Of a stretch of DNA of 64,000 nt, positions 50,469 through 59,503 are shown piece by piece. The stretch is from Sphingomonas sp. YR710. GTDB lineage: Bacteria > Pseudomonadota > Alphaproteobacteria > Sphingomonadales > Sphingomonadaceae. Both the position numbers and the translations under genes were made by a program. Every line of letters begins with the position of its first letter. Position 1 is the first letter of the stretch. The stretch covers positions 186,001 to 250,000 of the forward strand of contig NZ_FMZJ01000001.1 in the NCBI RefSeq assembly GCF_900101455.1, given 5' to 3'. Below the pieces are notes generated by a model, which saw only the letters and a program-made list of their open reading frames with translations, had not been told where the DNA came from and ran no database searches.

Positions 50469-51941
50469 GTGAACAACGCGATGCTCGCGGCGATCAGGCG
50501 TCACGCGCGCTCGGGCGATACCGAGCGTGCATGGCAGCTGTTCGCCGACGGCGGCTTCGAAGGCGAACGGCGAAACGCCAACATCCTCAGCCTCAAGGGA
50601 CGCTTGATAAAGGATCGCGCGCTCAAGGCTCCGGCGGGCGAGCGATCGGCGCTGTTACGGGCGGCGGGCGATGCCTATCTCGATTCAGCCACGATCACGC
50701 CGGCCACCTATCCGTTGATCAACGCGGCGACGATTGCTTTGTTGAGCGACGATCGCCCGCGGGCGGAGACTCTTGCCCACCGTGTGTTGGCGATGCTGGA
50801 AAGCGGCGGATACCAGGCCGAGACGCCTTACTGGCTCGGCGCCACGCGCGCCGAAGCCTGGTTGCTGCTGGGCAGGATCGTCGATGCGCGTGGCGCTTTG
50901 GCCGAGGCGGTTCGGCGTGCGCCGCAGGCGTGGGAGGACCATGCCTCGACTTTGCGCCATTTCCGGCTGATTCTGGAGAAGCTGGGCGAGCCGACGGACT
51001 GGCTGCGCACCTATCAACCGCCGTCCAGCCTCCATTTCAGCGGGATCATCCATGTTGCGCCCGATGCTGGCGAGGCATCGGCGCGGATCGGTGCCGCCAT
51101 CGACGCGGTGAAGCCCGGTTTTGCATTCGGGGCGCTTGCGGCTGGCGCCGACATCATGGTGGCCGAAATCCTGCTCGACCGCGGCGTCGATCTGCACATC
51201 GTCCTCCCATCGCTGACCAGCGCGTTCCGCCGGGATTCTGTCGGGCAGTTCGGCGCGGCATGGGAGGGGCGATTCGATGCGGTGCTAGCCGCCGCCGGCA
51301 CTGTCGAGGAGATCGGTGATCTCGATCGGGTGTCCGAAGCGGGCATCTTCATGGGCGACGAAATGGCGATGGGGCTGGCGATCCGTCACGCGCATGTGCT
51401 GGAAAGCAGCGCGTCGGCGCTGAGGATCGGCGATGGTGCTCGGCTCAGGGGGCGCGGACTCGACGATGCCTGGACGCGGCAGGGGCTGGCGATCCATGCC
51501 GTCCCACTCGATCGGGACTCGCGCCGCGCAGTTGGAGCGCTGCCTGCTTTCACGCGCGAGGCACTGGTCGCTGTCCCTTACGGCCATGCCGTCGCCGCTG
51601 AACTCGCCGCGGCCGGTGCGCGCGTCGATCGGCTCGGATCCCACACGATCGCCAGTTTTGCTGATCCGGTCGCGGCGGTGCGCGCCGCGCTGGCCAGCGG
51701 TCGCGATACGAACATGCCGCTGGGCATCGCCTATATGGCGTTCAATCCCGATATGCCGATGCGCGATCGCGCCGAACAGGCGGTGCATATCGCCGGCGCC
51801 GTCCATCCGGGCAGTATCTCTGTCTCCCGCTCGACCGCGCTCGCGCTGACGCTCGAGGCGCCGGACCTGCGCTGTGAGAATTTCGGGCACATCGCTACGC
51901 CACAGGGCGACATCGCGCTGAGTATCATCGCGTCGTCATAG
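50469..51941 (+). CDS. TPR / SLOG-like / degenerate cyclase-domain protein
   Basis: A 490-residue protein. Residues 1-180 are TPR-like helical repeats (RSGDTERAWQLFADGGFEG, AETPYWLGATRAEAWLLLGR). Residues about 190-300 form a Rossmann-like domain with FSGIIHVAP, GALAAGADIMVAEILLDRG and LHIVLPS. That pattern is typical of the nucleotide-binding SLOG-like domain found after TRAFs-binding-type TPRs. Residues about 390-490 (FADPVAAVRAALA, HPGSISVSRSTA) resemble the second half of a class III cyclase domain, but the metal-binding Asp motifs are not seen. The domain logic suggests a sensor of nucleotide ligands paired with the TIR effector. GTG start; an ATG lies four codons inside. Confidence 0.68.
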   Translation: MNNAMLAAIRRHARSGDTERAWQLFADGGFEGERRNANILSLKGRLIKDRALKAPAGERSALLRAAGDAYLDSATITPATYPLINAATIALLSDDRPRAETLAHRVLAMLESGGYQAETPYWLGATRAEAWLLLGRIVDARGALAEAVRRAPQAWEDHASTLRHFRLILEKLGEPTDWLRTYQPPSSLHFSGIIHVAPDAGEASARIGAAIDAVKPGFAFGALAAGADIMVAEILLDRGVDLHIVLPSLTSAFRRDSVGQFGAAWEGRFDAVLAAAGTVEEIGDLDRVSEAGIFMGDEMAMGLAIRHAHVLESSASALRIGDGARLRGRGLDDAWTRQGLAIHAVPLDRDSRRAVGALPAFTREALVAVPYGHAVAAELAAAGARVDRLGSHTIASFADPVAAVRAALASGRDTNMPLGIAYMAFNPDMPMRDRAEQAVHIAGAVHPGSISVSRSTALALTLEAPDLRCENFGHIATPQGDIALSIIASS

Positions 51942-52053
51942 GGTGACGGGGGCTCCGGGGAAGACTTCTCATTCTTTAACCGATCCAGTCTGCAGCTCTG
52001 ATAATTTAGCAAATAATGTTCTGTTGCCGCAAAAATAGTGCTATCGAAGTGCC

Positions 52054-52914
52054 ATGCCGTCGCGGATTTCCCTTGAGCTGGCGTTTACGTCGCCGACGCC
52101 GCCTTTGGCCCGGTTGCCGCGCGACTGGAGGGGCTTTTCAGCGGAGTATGTCGACTTCACTAGCGACGCGCCCTTTGAATTCCGAAATCTCGGCGACAGC
52201 CATTATCTTGCACTTCATGACATTGCACTCCGCGACGGGGAGCTGAAAATCGACGGGCTGACACGCCGGAATACTCTCGATCTGCGCGATACGATCACTT
52301 TCGTACCAAGAGGTTGCGAAGTTAGCGGATGGTCTGACCCGGTAGAGCGGTCGAACAGCTTTGTTGCGATGTACTTCGATCCCGAAGTGATTCGCGAGGA
52401 TCTGGGCGCTCGTTATATGCGAGCCGAGCCTGGGCCGTTCGCTTATGCGCGGAATGCACCGCTTCGCGATACGCTGAAAAAGCTCGAGGCGGTGATTCGC
52501 GAACCCGAAATTGATGAACTGCATGCCGAAAGCCTGTGCCTTCTCGCTTCGCTAGAGATTTTCGGCGTCATGGCGGACGCGCAGGGGCGGCTGTCGGATC
52601 GACAAGTCACGGCGGTGACAGAATTCGTGGAAGCGCAACTGCATAAGCCGATCGGATTGTCCGACATGGCTGCCGTTGCCGGGCTTAGCCGATTCCATTT
52701 TTCCCGCGCGTTCAAGGCGACGACGGGCGAGAATCCTCATGGTTTCGTCCAAAGGCGCCGCATCGCCCGCGCCGCCAACCTTCTGACCACCAGCGATCTA
52801 TCGATCGAGGCTATCGCGTTGGTGGTGGGCTTCGCGGGGGCTTCGCAGTTCCGGCGAGTTTTTCGCGATCAGATGGGGATTTCTCCATTAAGTTATCGAT
52901 TGCAACGGCGTTGA
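52054..52914 (+). CDS. AraC-family transcriptional regulator
   Basis: A 286-residue protein. The C-terminus carries the two AraC helix-turn-helix units: IGLSDMAAVAGLSRFHFSRAF then DLSIEAIALVVGFAGASQFRRVFRDQMG. The N-terminal 160 residues form a variable sensor domain. It stands 13 bases upstream of the bacteriophytochrome gene on the same strand and is probably in its operon, so it could be an output of the light signal or regulate the operon. It is separated from the preceding conflict-like cluster by 112 bases. Confidence 0.87.
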   Translation: MPSRISLELAFTSPTPPLARLPRDWRGFSAEYVDFTSDAPFEFRNLGDSHYLALHDIALRDGELKIDGLTRRNTLDLRDTITFVPRGCEVSGWSDPVERSNSFVAMYFDPEVIREDLGARYMRAEPGPFAYARNAPLRDTLKKLEAVIREPEIDELHAESLCLLASLEIFGVMADAQGRLSDRQVTAVTEFVEAQLHKPIGLSDMAAVAGLSRFHFSRAFKATTGENPHGFVQRRRIARAANLLTTSDLSIEAIALVVGFAGASQFRRVFRDQMGISPLSYRLQRR

Positions 52915-52927
52915 GCTGAAAGGGAAC

Positions 52928-55504
52928 ATGTCTGAAATCGACCAAAACGCGCTTGATCTGACCGTCTGCGATCGGGAGCCGATAACCCGGCTCGATCGAA
53001 TTCAAAGCTTTGGCTTTCTGATCGCACTCACCAACGACTGGACGATCGTTCGAGTCTCTGAAAATATCGAGGGCTTCTTAAAGGCAGATCCCGCTCGGTT
53101 GCTGGGCTCCCGCTTTGATAATTGGATCACGCAGTCTGCGTTGCACGACATCCGCAATCGCATGGCAATTATGTCGTCAACCTGTGGAGAGAGGCTGTTC
53201 GAGGTCAAGATTGTCCCGAACGCTCCGCCGGTCGATCTCGCAATACATTTCCAGGGCGATCTTCTGATCATCGAAGGCGAACGATCGCAGAAGGCGGAAC
53301 GCATGGAGGCTGCGTCCATGGTCCGCGCCATGACATCGCGCCTTGCCAGATCTCCGACAATCGACAGGTTCCATCGCGATGCCAGTCGGCAGGTCCTGGC
53401 CATTACCGGTTTCGATCGGATCATGATCTATCGGTTCGATCACGATGGGAATGGAGAGGTTATTGCCGAGGCGACCCGCAGCGGCATGGAAAGCTTTCTG
53501 GGCCTGCATTATCCCGCGACCGACATCCCGCAGCAGGCGCGGGCGCTGTACCTGATCAATCCGTTCAGGATAATTGCGGATGTCGACGCTCCCACAGTCG
53601 CGCTGTTCCCGCCTGCCGATTCGGTAACACCGCCGCTCGATCTTTCGCTGTCGGTCAGCCGCGCCGTCTCGCCCGTTCATATCGAATATCTGCGCAATAT
53701 GGGAATCGGTGCGTCGCTGTCGATTTCCATCGTGGTCGAGGAGCGGCTGTGGGGGCTTATCGCCTGCCACGCGCGGGCTCCACGCCTCCCAAGCTTCGTC
53801 ATGCGAACAACGGCTGAGCTGTTCGGCGCAATGTACTCGATGATGCTGGAAAGCCGTTTGCGGCGCGGCAGTGCCGAGGACGAACAGAGGGCGCGCGCGC
53901 TCGCCGATCGCGTCATCACGATGATCGCCGGTGACGAAACACTGATGGAAAACGCGCAATGGCTGCAGGACATGACCCGCGACATGATCGATTGCGATGG
54001 CGTTGCGATCTATCGTACGGGAGCGGCACATCTCCACGGTGCCACGCCACCGGAAGATCAGGTGACTGCCCTTGCCCACCATTTGAATGCGGCCTCTCCC
54101 AGCCGCGTTTTTGTCACCGATAAACTGTCGGCCATCCATGCACCATGTGGGACGACGGCGGATCGCGCCGCTGGCATGATGGCGATCCCGATTTCCCGGG
54201 TCCCCCGCGATTATATCATGCTGTTCCGCCGCGAACGATTGAACGAGGTGCGGTGGGGTGGTGATCCTGCCAAGCCCGTCGAGCCCACCGCCGATGGCTC
54301 TCGCCTCTCTCCACGCAAGAGTTTTGCGGCATTTTCCGAGTTGGTACGCGGCACGGCGCTGCCTTTTTCCGATCGCGAGCAGCGCATCGGTGAGGCGATC
54401 CGCCAGGCCTTGATTGAAGTGATTCTGCGGTATTCCGATAGTGCCAGCGAGGAACGCAGGCGAGCGTCGGAGCGGCAGGAACTCCTGATTGCCGAACTCA
54501 ACCACCGGGTTCGCAATATCCTCGGGCTGATCAGCAGTCTCGTCAAGAAGACCGGAAAATTGGCGACGGATGTCGCGACCTATGTCGAATCTCTCAGCGG
54601 ACGAGTCCAGTCGCTGGCCCGTGCGCATGATCGGGTGACCCGGCAAAGTTGGGGACCTGCTGGCCTGGCAGGATTGTTCGAGGATGAGTTCGCGGCGCAT
54701 GACGGGGCGCTTGGCCGTCTGCGTTTGTCGGGGTCCGGGATACGCCTTCTGCCGCAGGCGATTTCAACGGTGGCGCTGGTTGTGCACGAACTGGTCAGCA
54801 ACTCGTGCAAATATGGTGCGCTCTCTTCGACTGGCAGCGTCGAAGTGAACCTGGACGTGGTCAATGGCGAAGGACTCTACATTCGCTGGAAGGAGCGTGG
54901 TGGACCGGTGGTTGTCGCACCGGCACGACGCGGCTTCGGCTCGGTTATCACCGAGCGGACGATACCATTCGACCTTCAGGGGACAGCTCAGATACGGTTT
55001 CTCGCGGCGGGGCTCGAGGCGGAGTTTTTCATCCCGCACCACCATGTGGTGATTGCACCAGACGATCTGGTCCAGCCGGTGGGCGCCAGTACAAGCGCCT
55101 TTTCGATGGAAATCGGCGAGGTGCAAGTTCAGACTCTGAGCGGCGCCGTCGTATTGCTGGTCGAGGATAATATGATCATCGCTCTGGAAGCGGAGGATAT
55201 GCTCCGTGAACTCGGCGCGGTGGAGGTTGCCCTGGCGGCGACGATCGGTGAAGCGGAAGAGCTTCTTTCCCGACACCATTTCCAATTCGCCATGCTCGAT
55301 ATCAACGTCGGCAGGGGTACCAGTTTCGACCTGGCTAAAAAACTTGCGGCTGCGGGAACACCATTCATCTTCGCGACGGGCTATGGCGATGAACTGGCGC
55401 TCGAGCAACGTAATGGCGGCGAAATCGTCATCCAGAAACCATATGACCGTGACCATCTGGCCCGGGCCGTCGATCAGGTTCTTCGGCGTGTTCCTGTTGC
55501 CTAA
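52928..55504 (+). CDS. bphP: Bacteriophytochrome histidine kinase (PAS-GAF-PHY-HWE kinase-receiver)
   Basis: This 858-residue red/far-red photoreceptor binds biliverdin through Cys14 in LTVCDREPI, the N-terminal attachment site of bacteriophytochromes. PAS (about 20-130) is followed by GAF with YPATDIPQQARALY (about 194-207, chromophore pocket Asp-Ile-Pro) and PHY (about 320-500). The kinase is the HWE type: phospho-acceptor His526 in AELNHRVRNILG, an N box in VHELVSNSCKYGA, and the W-x-E signature in RWKERGG. A receiver is fused at the C-terminus (VEDNMIIALEAEDML, Asp791 in MLDINVG, Lys in IQKPYD). The haem oxygenase gene follows two bases after the stop. Confidence 0.94.
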   Translation: MSEIDQNALDLTVCDREPITRLDRIQSFGFLIALTNDWTIVRVSENIEGFLKADPARLLGSRFDNWITQSALHDIRNRMAIMSSTCGERLFEVKIVPNAPPVDLAIHFQGDLLIIEGERSQKAERMEAASMVRAMTSRLARSPTIDRFHRDASRQVLAITGFDRIMIYRFDHDGNGEVIAEATRSGMESFLGLHYPATDIPQQARALYLINPFRIIADVDAPTVALFPPADSVTPPLDLSLSVSRAVSPVHIEYLRNMGIGASLSISIVVEERLWGLIACHARAPRLPSFVMRTTAELFGAMYSMMLESRLRRGSAEDEQRARALADRVITMIAGDETLMENAQWLQDMTRDMIDCDGVAIYRTGAAHLHGATPPEDQVTALAHHLNAASPSRVFVTDKLSAIHAPCGTTADRAAGMMAIPISRVPRDYIMLFRRERLNEVRWGGDPAKPVEPTADGSRLSPRKSFAAFSELVRGTALPFSDREQRIGEAIRQALIEVILRYSDSASEERRRASERQELLIAELNHRVRNILGLISSLVKKTGKLATDVATYVESLSGRVQSLARAHDRVTRQSWGPAGLAGLFEDEFAAHDGALGRLRLSGSGIRLLPQAISTVALVVHELVSNSCKYGALSSTGSVEVNLDVVNGEGLYIRWKERGGPVVVAPARRGFGSVITERTIPFDLQGTAQIRFLAAGLEAEFFIPHHHVVIAPDDLVQPVGASTSAFSMEIGEVQVQTLSGAVVLLVEDNMIIALEAEDMLRELGAVEVALAATIGEAEELLSRHHFQFAMLDINVGRGTSFDLAKKLAAAGTPFIFATGYGDELALEQRNGGEIVIQKPYDRDHLARAVDQVLRRVPVA

Positions 55505-55505
55505 A

Positions 55506-56201
55506 ATGTTGAATGGGAAGAGACTTGGCGTTGATGAATGCGCGACAACGCTCCATTCGCGCCTGAAACAGGAAACCAGCTTCGCCCATCGGCGGGTTGA
55601 ACAGGCGTTCGACCTGCCGAAAGCCGCCGGAGATGTGAACACATACGTCCTGGCGCTCGCCATGATGTATGGTGCCTTTTCCGGAATTCGGCAAGGATTG
55701 ACGCTGATTGCCGGGAAAGGGGGCAAAGAAGCCGAACGCCAAGCATGCGTTCGTATCGAGCGATTGCAAGATGATCTCCGTTTTTTTGGTCTTCTTGCCG
55801 ACGACAGTTCTTTTCCCCCAATCGTTCTCCACGACGTGCAAGAGGCCTTAGGCTGCGAATATGTCATGCGAGGTTCCGCGCTCGGCGGGCTGGTGATCTT
55901 CAACCGGGCGGCCACGCAGTTAAAAATCTCAAAGACGCGTGGTGGAAAATACTTCTACGGCGATGGCAAGGCGACCATCGCAATATGGTCGGCATTTCGG
56001 GAAAGACTGACGCGACTAGACGCCGCCGGAGAGTGCGCGGACCAAATCGTGGGGGGCGCTATCAAAGCGTTTTGCTATATCGAAAGGGTATTTTCCAATG
56101 CCGCCGACATCGGCTTAACCCGAACGTTACCCGGTGAGGGTGGGGTGCCTGGATTTGGGGTGGCTGCCTCCGTTGGCCCCAATGTTCGATTCTCGGGTTG
56201 A
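55506..56201 (+). CDS. bphO: Biliverdin-producing haem oxygenase
   Basis: The 231-residue enzyme opens haem to biliverdin, the chromophore of the upstream phytochrome. The proximal haem ligand is in TSFAHRRVEQAFDL and the distal helix glycines in YVMRGSALGGL, both family signatures. The start two bases after the bphP stop lacks a clear ribosome-binding site, suggesting coupling to bphP translation. The 3' end overlaps a small downstream frame by about 20 bases. Together with bphP this gives a complete photoreceptor unit. Confidence 0.9.
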   Translation: MLNGKRLGVDECATTLHSRLKQETSFAHRRVEQAFDLPKAAGDVNTYVLALAMMYGAFSGIRQGLTLIAGKGGKEAERQACVRIERLQDDLRFFGLLADDSSFPPIVLHDVQEALGCEYVMRGSALGGLVIFNRAATQLKISKTRGGKYFYGDGKATIAIWSAFRERLTRLDAAGECADQIVGGAIKAFCYIERVFSNAADIGLTRTLPGEGGVPGFGVAASVGPNVRFSG

Positions 56202-56445
56202 TGCAGTGCTGGCCAAGCGGATGGAGCGATTGGCGCTGGCGGCGATAGCAGCCAAGCGCGATCCGCAGCGTTGGATCATGACTGCTGCAACTCTCACCGC
56301 GCTCCAAACTTCCCTCGAACGCGCCGAATTCGATCTTGACGCACCGCGGCTGATAACGCTCGAAGGGCCGATGTTCATGAACATTCCCATCGATATCGGC
56401 GTGCCTATGAATGATGATCCACCCGTCGATCTTGTGACACGATAG
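56182..56445 (+). CDS. Small hypothetical protein downstream of bphO
   Basis: About 87 residues from MFDSRVDAVLAKRM; a GTG at 56134 would add 16 residues. The first half is helical and charged (ERLALAAIAAKRDPQRW), the second half contains FDLDAPRLITLEGPMFMNIPIDIGVPM, which looks like ordered protein, not a random frame. No ribosome-binding site is evident and it overlaps the end of the haem oxygenase gene. I do not recognise a family. Confidence 0.45.
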   Translation: MFDSRVDAVLAKRMERLALAAIAAKRDPQRWIMTAATLTALQTSLERAEFDLDAPRLITLEGPMFMNIPIDIGVPMNDDPPVDLVTR

Positions 56446-56679
56446 GTGCACTCTATCCATCGACGGGATGGTTGGTTTTTCGTCGCAATCCTGAATGTCT
56501 GCGGCGGGCCAAGCCAACAACATTTGCGTTTCGAAAGCCCTTTTATGGGCGGTTACGTCGCCGTGCAGGGGCACGGTAGCCGGTCCAGACGGGTCGAGTT
56601 GGTCGCCAGTTCAGAAACGGATACGGTGCCTTTGGCGAGATCGCGGCTACGCTTCCGTCCCAAACGGCCATTCCGGAAT

Positions 56680-57339
56680 TCAATACACCATATCCTCGAG
56701 CATGCGCGGCGCGACAATCGTCATGTGGCGATCCGATCGGCTGATCACCCCGCGCCGTTCGAGCGCGCTAATCGCGCGCGATGCGGTCTCGCGCGATGTA
56801 TTCGCGTTGAGCGCGAGAGCGGTCACCTTGGGCGGGGGAACGATCCGGTGGTCGGGACCGGCAAGCCGCATCAGTTCGGCATGGACGCGGCCCGGCGCGG
56901 AGAGGGTGCTGCGCGCGGCCATGCGATCGAGCGACATGTCTAGCTGCCGGGCCAGCCGCAACGCAAGTCCGGCGCCGATCGCGGCGTGACTGTTCGCAAG
57001 GGCGGCGAGCGTCGCGCTGGGCATGCGCAGCGCCTGGACATCGCCATTGGCGACAATGTCGGCGCGGTGCGTCGTGGGTGCCGGATAGGCGCCGAAAAAC
57101 TCACCGGGTCCATGATAGGCCAGTTGGACCCGCTGCCCATCGAGCCCGAGCAGCTGGATATGGACGACGCCGTCGATCAGCAGCCAGCATTGATCGGATG
57201 GGTCGCCCTGATGCGCGAGCACCGTCTTGTGGGGAATGTTAAGCGGCACCATCGACTTGTCGAGCAGGGCGGCGACGGCCTCCTCGCAGGCGAACATCGC
57301 AGCAATGGCGGCAAGTCGCTCGTCCTTCTGCACCGTCAA
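56680..57339 (-). CDS. Crp/Fnr-family transcriptional regulator
   Basis: The 219-residue product has an N-terminal cyclic-nucleotide-binding-like jelly roll (KTVLAHQGDPSDQCWLLIDG, YHGPGEFFGAYP) and a C-terminal winged helix with the recognition helix NANTSRETASRAISALERRGVI. The conserved Arg that contacts cAMP phosphate in Crp is not evident, and FNR-type cysteines are absent, so the effector is unclear. It is divergent from a GST gene across about 240 bases. The adenylate cyclase at 16.8 kb shows the cell makes cAMP, but a link is only speculative. Confidence 0.87.
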   Translation of the reverse strand: MTVQKDERLAAIAAMFACEEAVAALLDKSMVPLNIPHKTVLAHQGDPSDQCWLLIDGVVHIQLLGLDGQRVQLAYHGPGEFFGAYPAPTTHRADIVANGDVQALRMPSATLAALANSHAAIGAGLALRLARQLDMSLDRMAARSTLSAPGRVHAELMRLAGPDHRIVPPPKVTALALNANTSRETASRAISALERRGVISRSDRHMTIVAPRMLEDMVY

Positions 57340-57581
57340 TTATCCCCGCAGGCCACGACCGGCGGTTCGGTCGATAGACCAGATGCATCCATTTCGGAAG
57401 GGAACACGCAATCCTGCACCATATCGCCGGATTAGCCGAAAGATTTGCTGCAATCGCGTGATCCAGCGCACGCTCATGTGCATTTGTCGACATTTCCTTT
57501 CGATTGCCCCCCAATGCGGGTTTCTTGCGCGACGCGCGGGCCAGCAATGCGATTCGCGGACGATGAATCGGAAAAGGACGG

Positions 57582-58241
57582 ATGATGCCGCTGAACTTCT
57601 ACGGGCACCCATTTTCATCATATTGCCAAAAGGCGCTGATCGCGTTGTACGAGAACGATATCAGCTTTGAATTCCGCGTGATCGAGCCGGGCGCGGACGA
57701 GATCGTCGCGCAATGGGCGGGCTTATGGCCGCTCAAGCGGTTTCCGCTGCTGGTCGACGGCGATCGGATGGTTGCCGAGTCGAGCATCATCATCGAATAT
57801 CTCGACCTGCATCATCGCGGAGCCGTCCGGATGCTGCCGGATGATCCGGCCGAAGCGCTCGACGTGCGGTTCATGGACCGCTTCTTCGATCACTATGTCA
57901 TGAACGTGATGCAGGTGCCGGTGGCCGAGGCCTTGCGCACAGGCGACGCGCGCAAGGACATAGCGCTGGCAGAGGCGAAGGCGGCGCTCGAAACGGCCTA
58001 TGCCTGGCTCGACCGGCGGCTCGCGGGAAAGACCTGGGCGATGGGCGACACGTTCACGCTTGCCGATTGCGCGGCGGCGCCATCCTTATTCTATGCCGAT
58101 TGGGTCCATGAGATCGATGGCTATCCCAATCTCCGTTCCTATCGTTCGCGCCTGCTGACCCGGCCATCGTTCAGGCGCGCTGTCGAGGAGGCGCGGCCGT
58201 TTCGGCCATATTTTCCGCTAGGGGCACCTGACCGCGACTGA
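57582..58241 (+). CDS. Glutathione S-transferase family protein
   Basis: A 219-residue protein with an N-terminal thioredoxin fold (LNFYGHPFSSYCQKALIALYEN, Ser/Cys near the active site; RFPLLVDGDRMVAESSIIIEYLD) and an all-helical C-terminal domain (FTLADCAAAPSLFYADW). The N-terminus resembles beta- and zeta-like bacterial GSTs. AAAGGACGG precedes tandem ATGs. It is divergent from the Crp/Fnr regulator, a candidate controller. Substrate unknown. Confidence 0.87.
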   Translation: MMPLNFYGHPFSSYCQKALIALYENDISFEFRVIEPGADEIVAQWAGLWPLKRFPLLVDGDRMVAESSIIIEYLDLHHRGAVRMLPDDPAEALDVRFMDRFFDHYVMNVMQVPVAEALRTGDARKDIALAEAKAALETAYAWLDRRLAGKTWAMGDTFTLADCAAAPSLFYADWVHEIDGYPNLRSYRSRLLTRPSFRRAVEEARPFRPYFPLGAPDRD

Positions 58242-58308
58242 GGTACCTTGAGGGGCGTATCGTCGATCCCTACATAGGCGGCACTGGTTCATTCGGGGAT
58301 TCTGAAAC

Positions 58309-59286
58309 ATGTCTCGGGCGATGGCGATTGGGCGCGGCGTGTTGGCGGCGCTGCTGGTTATGACGATGGTGGCAGGACCAGCCGATGCCCGCCGCGGCGG
58401 CAGCTTCGGCAGCCGGGGTTCGCGCACCTATTATTCGCCCACGACGACCCGGCTGGCGCCGACATCGTCGGGGCCGGTCGCGCGATCGATGACGGCGCGG
58501 CCGACCTACCAGGCGCCGCAATATCAGCCCAGCTATGCGCCGGCCTATAATCCCCGCCCGCGTTTCGGATTTGGTAGCGGGCTGCTGACCGGTGTCGTGG
58601 CCGGCGGACTGATCGGCTCGCTGTTCGGACAACATGGCTGGGGCGGCGGTTATGGCGGCTATGGCATGGGCGGCGGTGCGGGCATGGGGCTGCTCGCGAC
58701 CCTGATCCAGCTGGCGCTCCTTGGCGGCGTCATCTGGTTCGTGCTGCGGCTGTTCCGCGGCAAACGATCGACGCAACCGCCTTATTATGAGCGGCCGACA
58801 AGCTATGCCGCGGAGCCTTATGTCGCGCCGTCGCCGTTCAGCATGGGGCCGGGCGCTCCGTCCTCGGGCGCCGACATTTCGCTAACGGGCGCCGATCAGG
58901 AGGCGTTCGAGCGGCTGCTGATCGAGTTGCAGGATGCGTTCGGGCATGAGGATTACGGACGGCTGCGGACGATCACCACGCCCGAAATCATGTCCTATCT
59001 GGCCGAAGAGCTCAGCGACAACGCCACGCACGGGCGGCGTAACGAGGTGAGCAGCACACGCCTGCTCGACGCCGAAGTGTCCGAAGCCTGGCGCGACGAT
59101 GACGGCTCAGATTATGCGACGATCGCGATGCGCTACGAAAGCATCGATGTGATGCGCGACCGCAATTCGGGTGCGATCCTCACCGGGGACCCCGGTCGCC
59201 CGACCCAGGCCACCGAATTGTGGACCTTCATTCGCCCGTCGGGTTCATGGAGCACGTGGAAAGTATCCGCGATCCAGGAGGCATAA
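58309..59286 (+). CDS. Tim44-like domain protein
   Basis: A 325-residue protein with a signal or anchor (GVLAALLVMTMVAGPADA), a Ser/Tyr/Pro-rich linker, a glycine-rich hydrophobic stretch containing two transmembrane segments (GLLTGVVAGGLIGSLFG and LLATLIQLALLGGVIWFVLRLF), and a C-terminal Tim44-like domain (EAFERLLIELQDAFGHEDYGRLRTITTPEIMSYL, residues about 195-325). Bacterial Tim44-like proteins are thought to be membrane-associated with unclear function. It is preceded by the GST gene on the same strand with about 67 bases between. Confidence 0.85.
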   Translation: MSRAMAIGRGVLAALLVMTMVAGPADARRGGSFGSRGSRTYYSPTTTRLAPTSSGPVARSMTARPTYQAPQYQPSYAPAYNPRPRFGFGSGLLTGVVAGGLIGSLFGQHGWGGGYGGYGMGGGAGMGLLATLIQLALLGGVIWFVLRLFRGKRSTQPPYYERPTSYAAEPYVAPSPFSMGPGAPSSGADISLTGADQEAFERLLIELQDAFGHEDYGRLRTITTPEIMSYLAEELSDNATHGRRNEVSSTRLLDAEVSEAWRDDDGSDYATIAMRYESIDVMRDRNSGAILTGDPGRPTQATELWTFIRPSGSWSTWKVSAIQEA

Positions 59287-59503
59287 GCGGTTTTTGAATC
59301 ATTACGCGTCGGAATCCTGTGTGGCCGCCCGCACCTTATGCAGGAGTAGGAGGCCGCCATGCCTACAGGACCTTAGCGGGTTCGCTTCTGAAGGCTTTAC
59401 GGCGCGGGGAAGCCGGCTACAAATGAACTATCCGTTGCCGAAGCGCGAATAGAATCGATGTGCCCAAATGGCGCCGCCGGCTGACAGGAATCGGGAGATG
59501 CGA

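Noticed and set aside
53177-54700. 507-codon minus-strand frame
   Set aside because: It lies within the bacteriophytochrome gene, whose domains and catalytic residues are intact on the plus strand.
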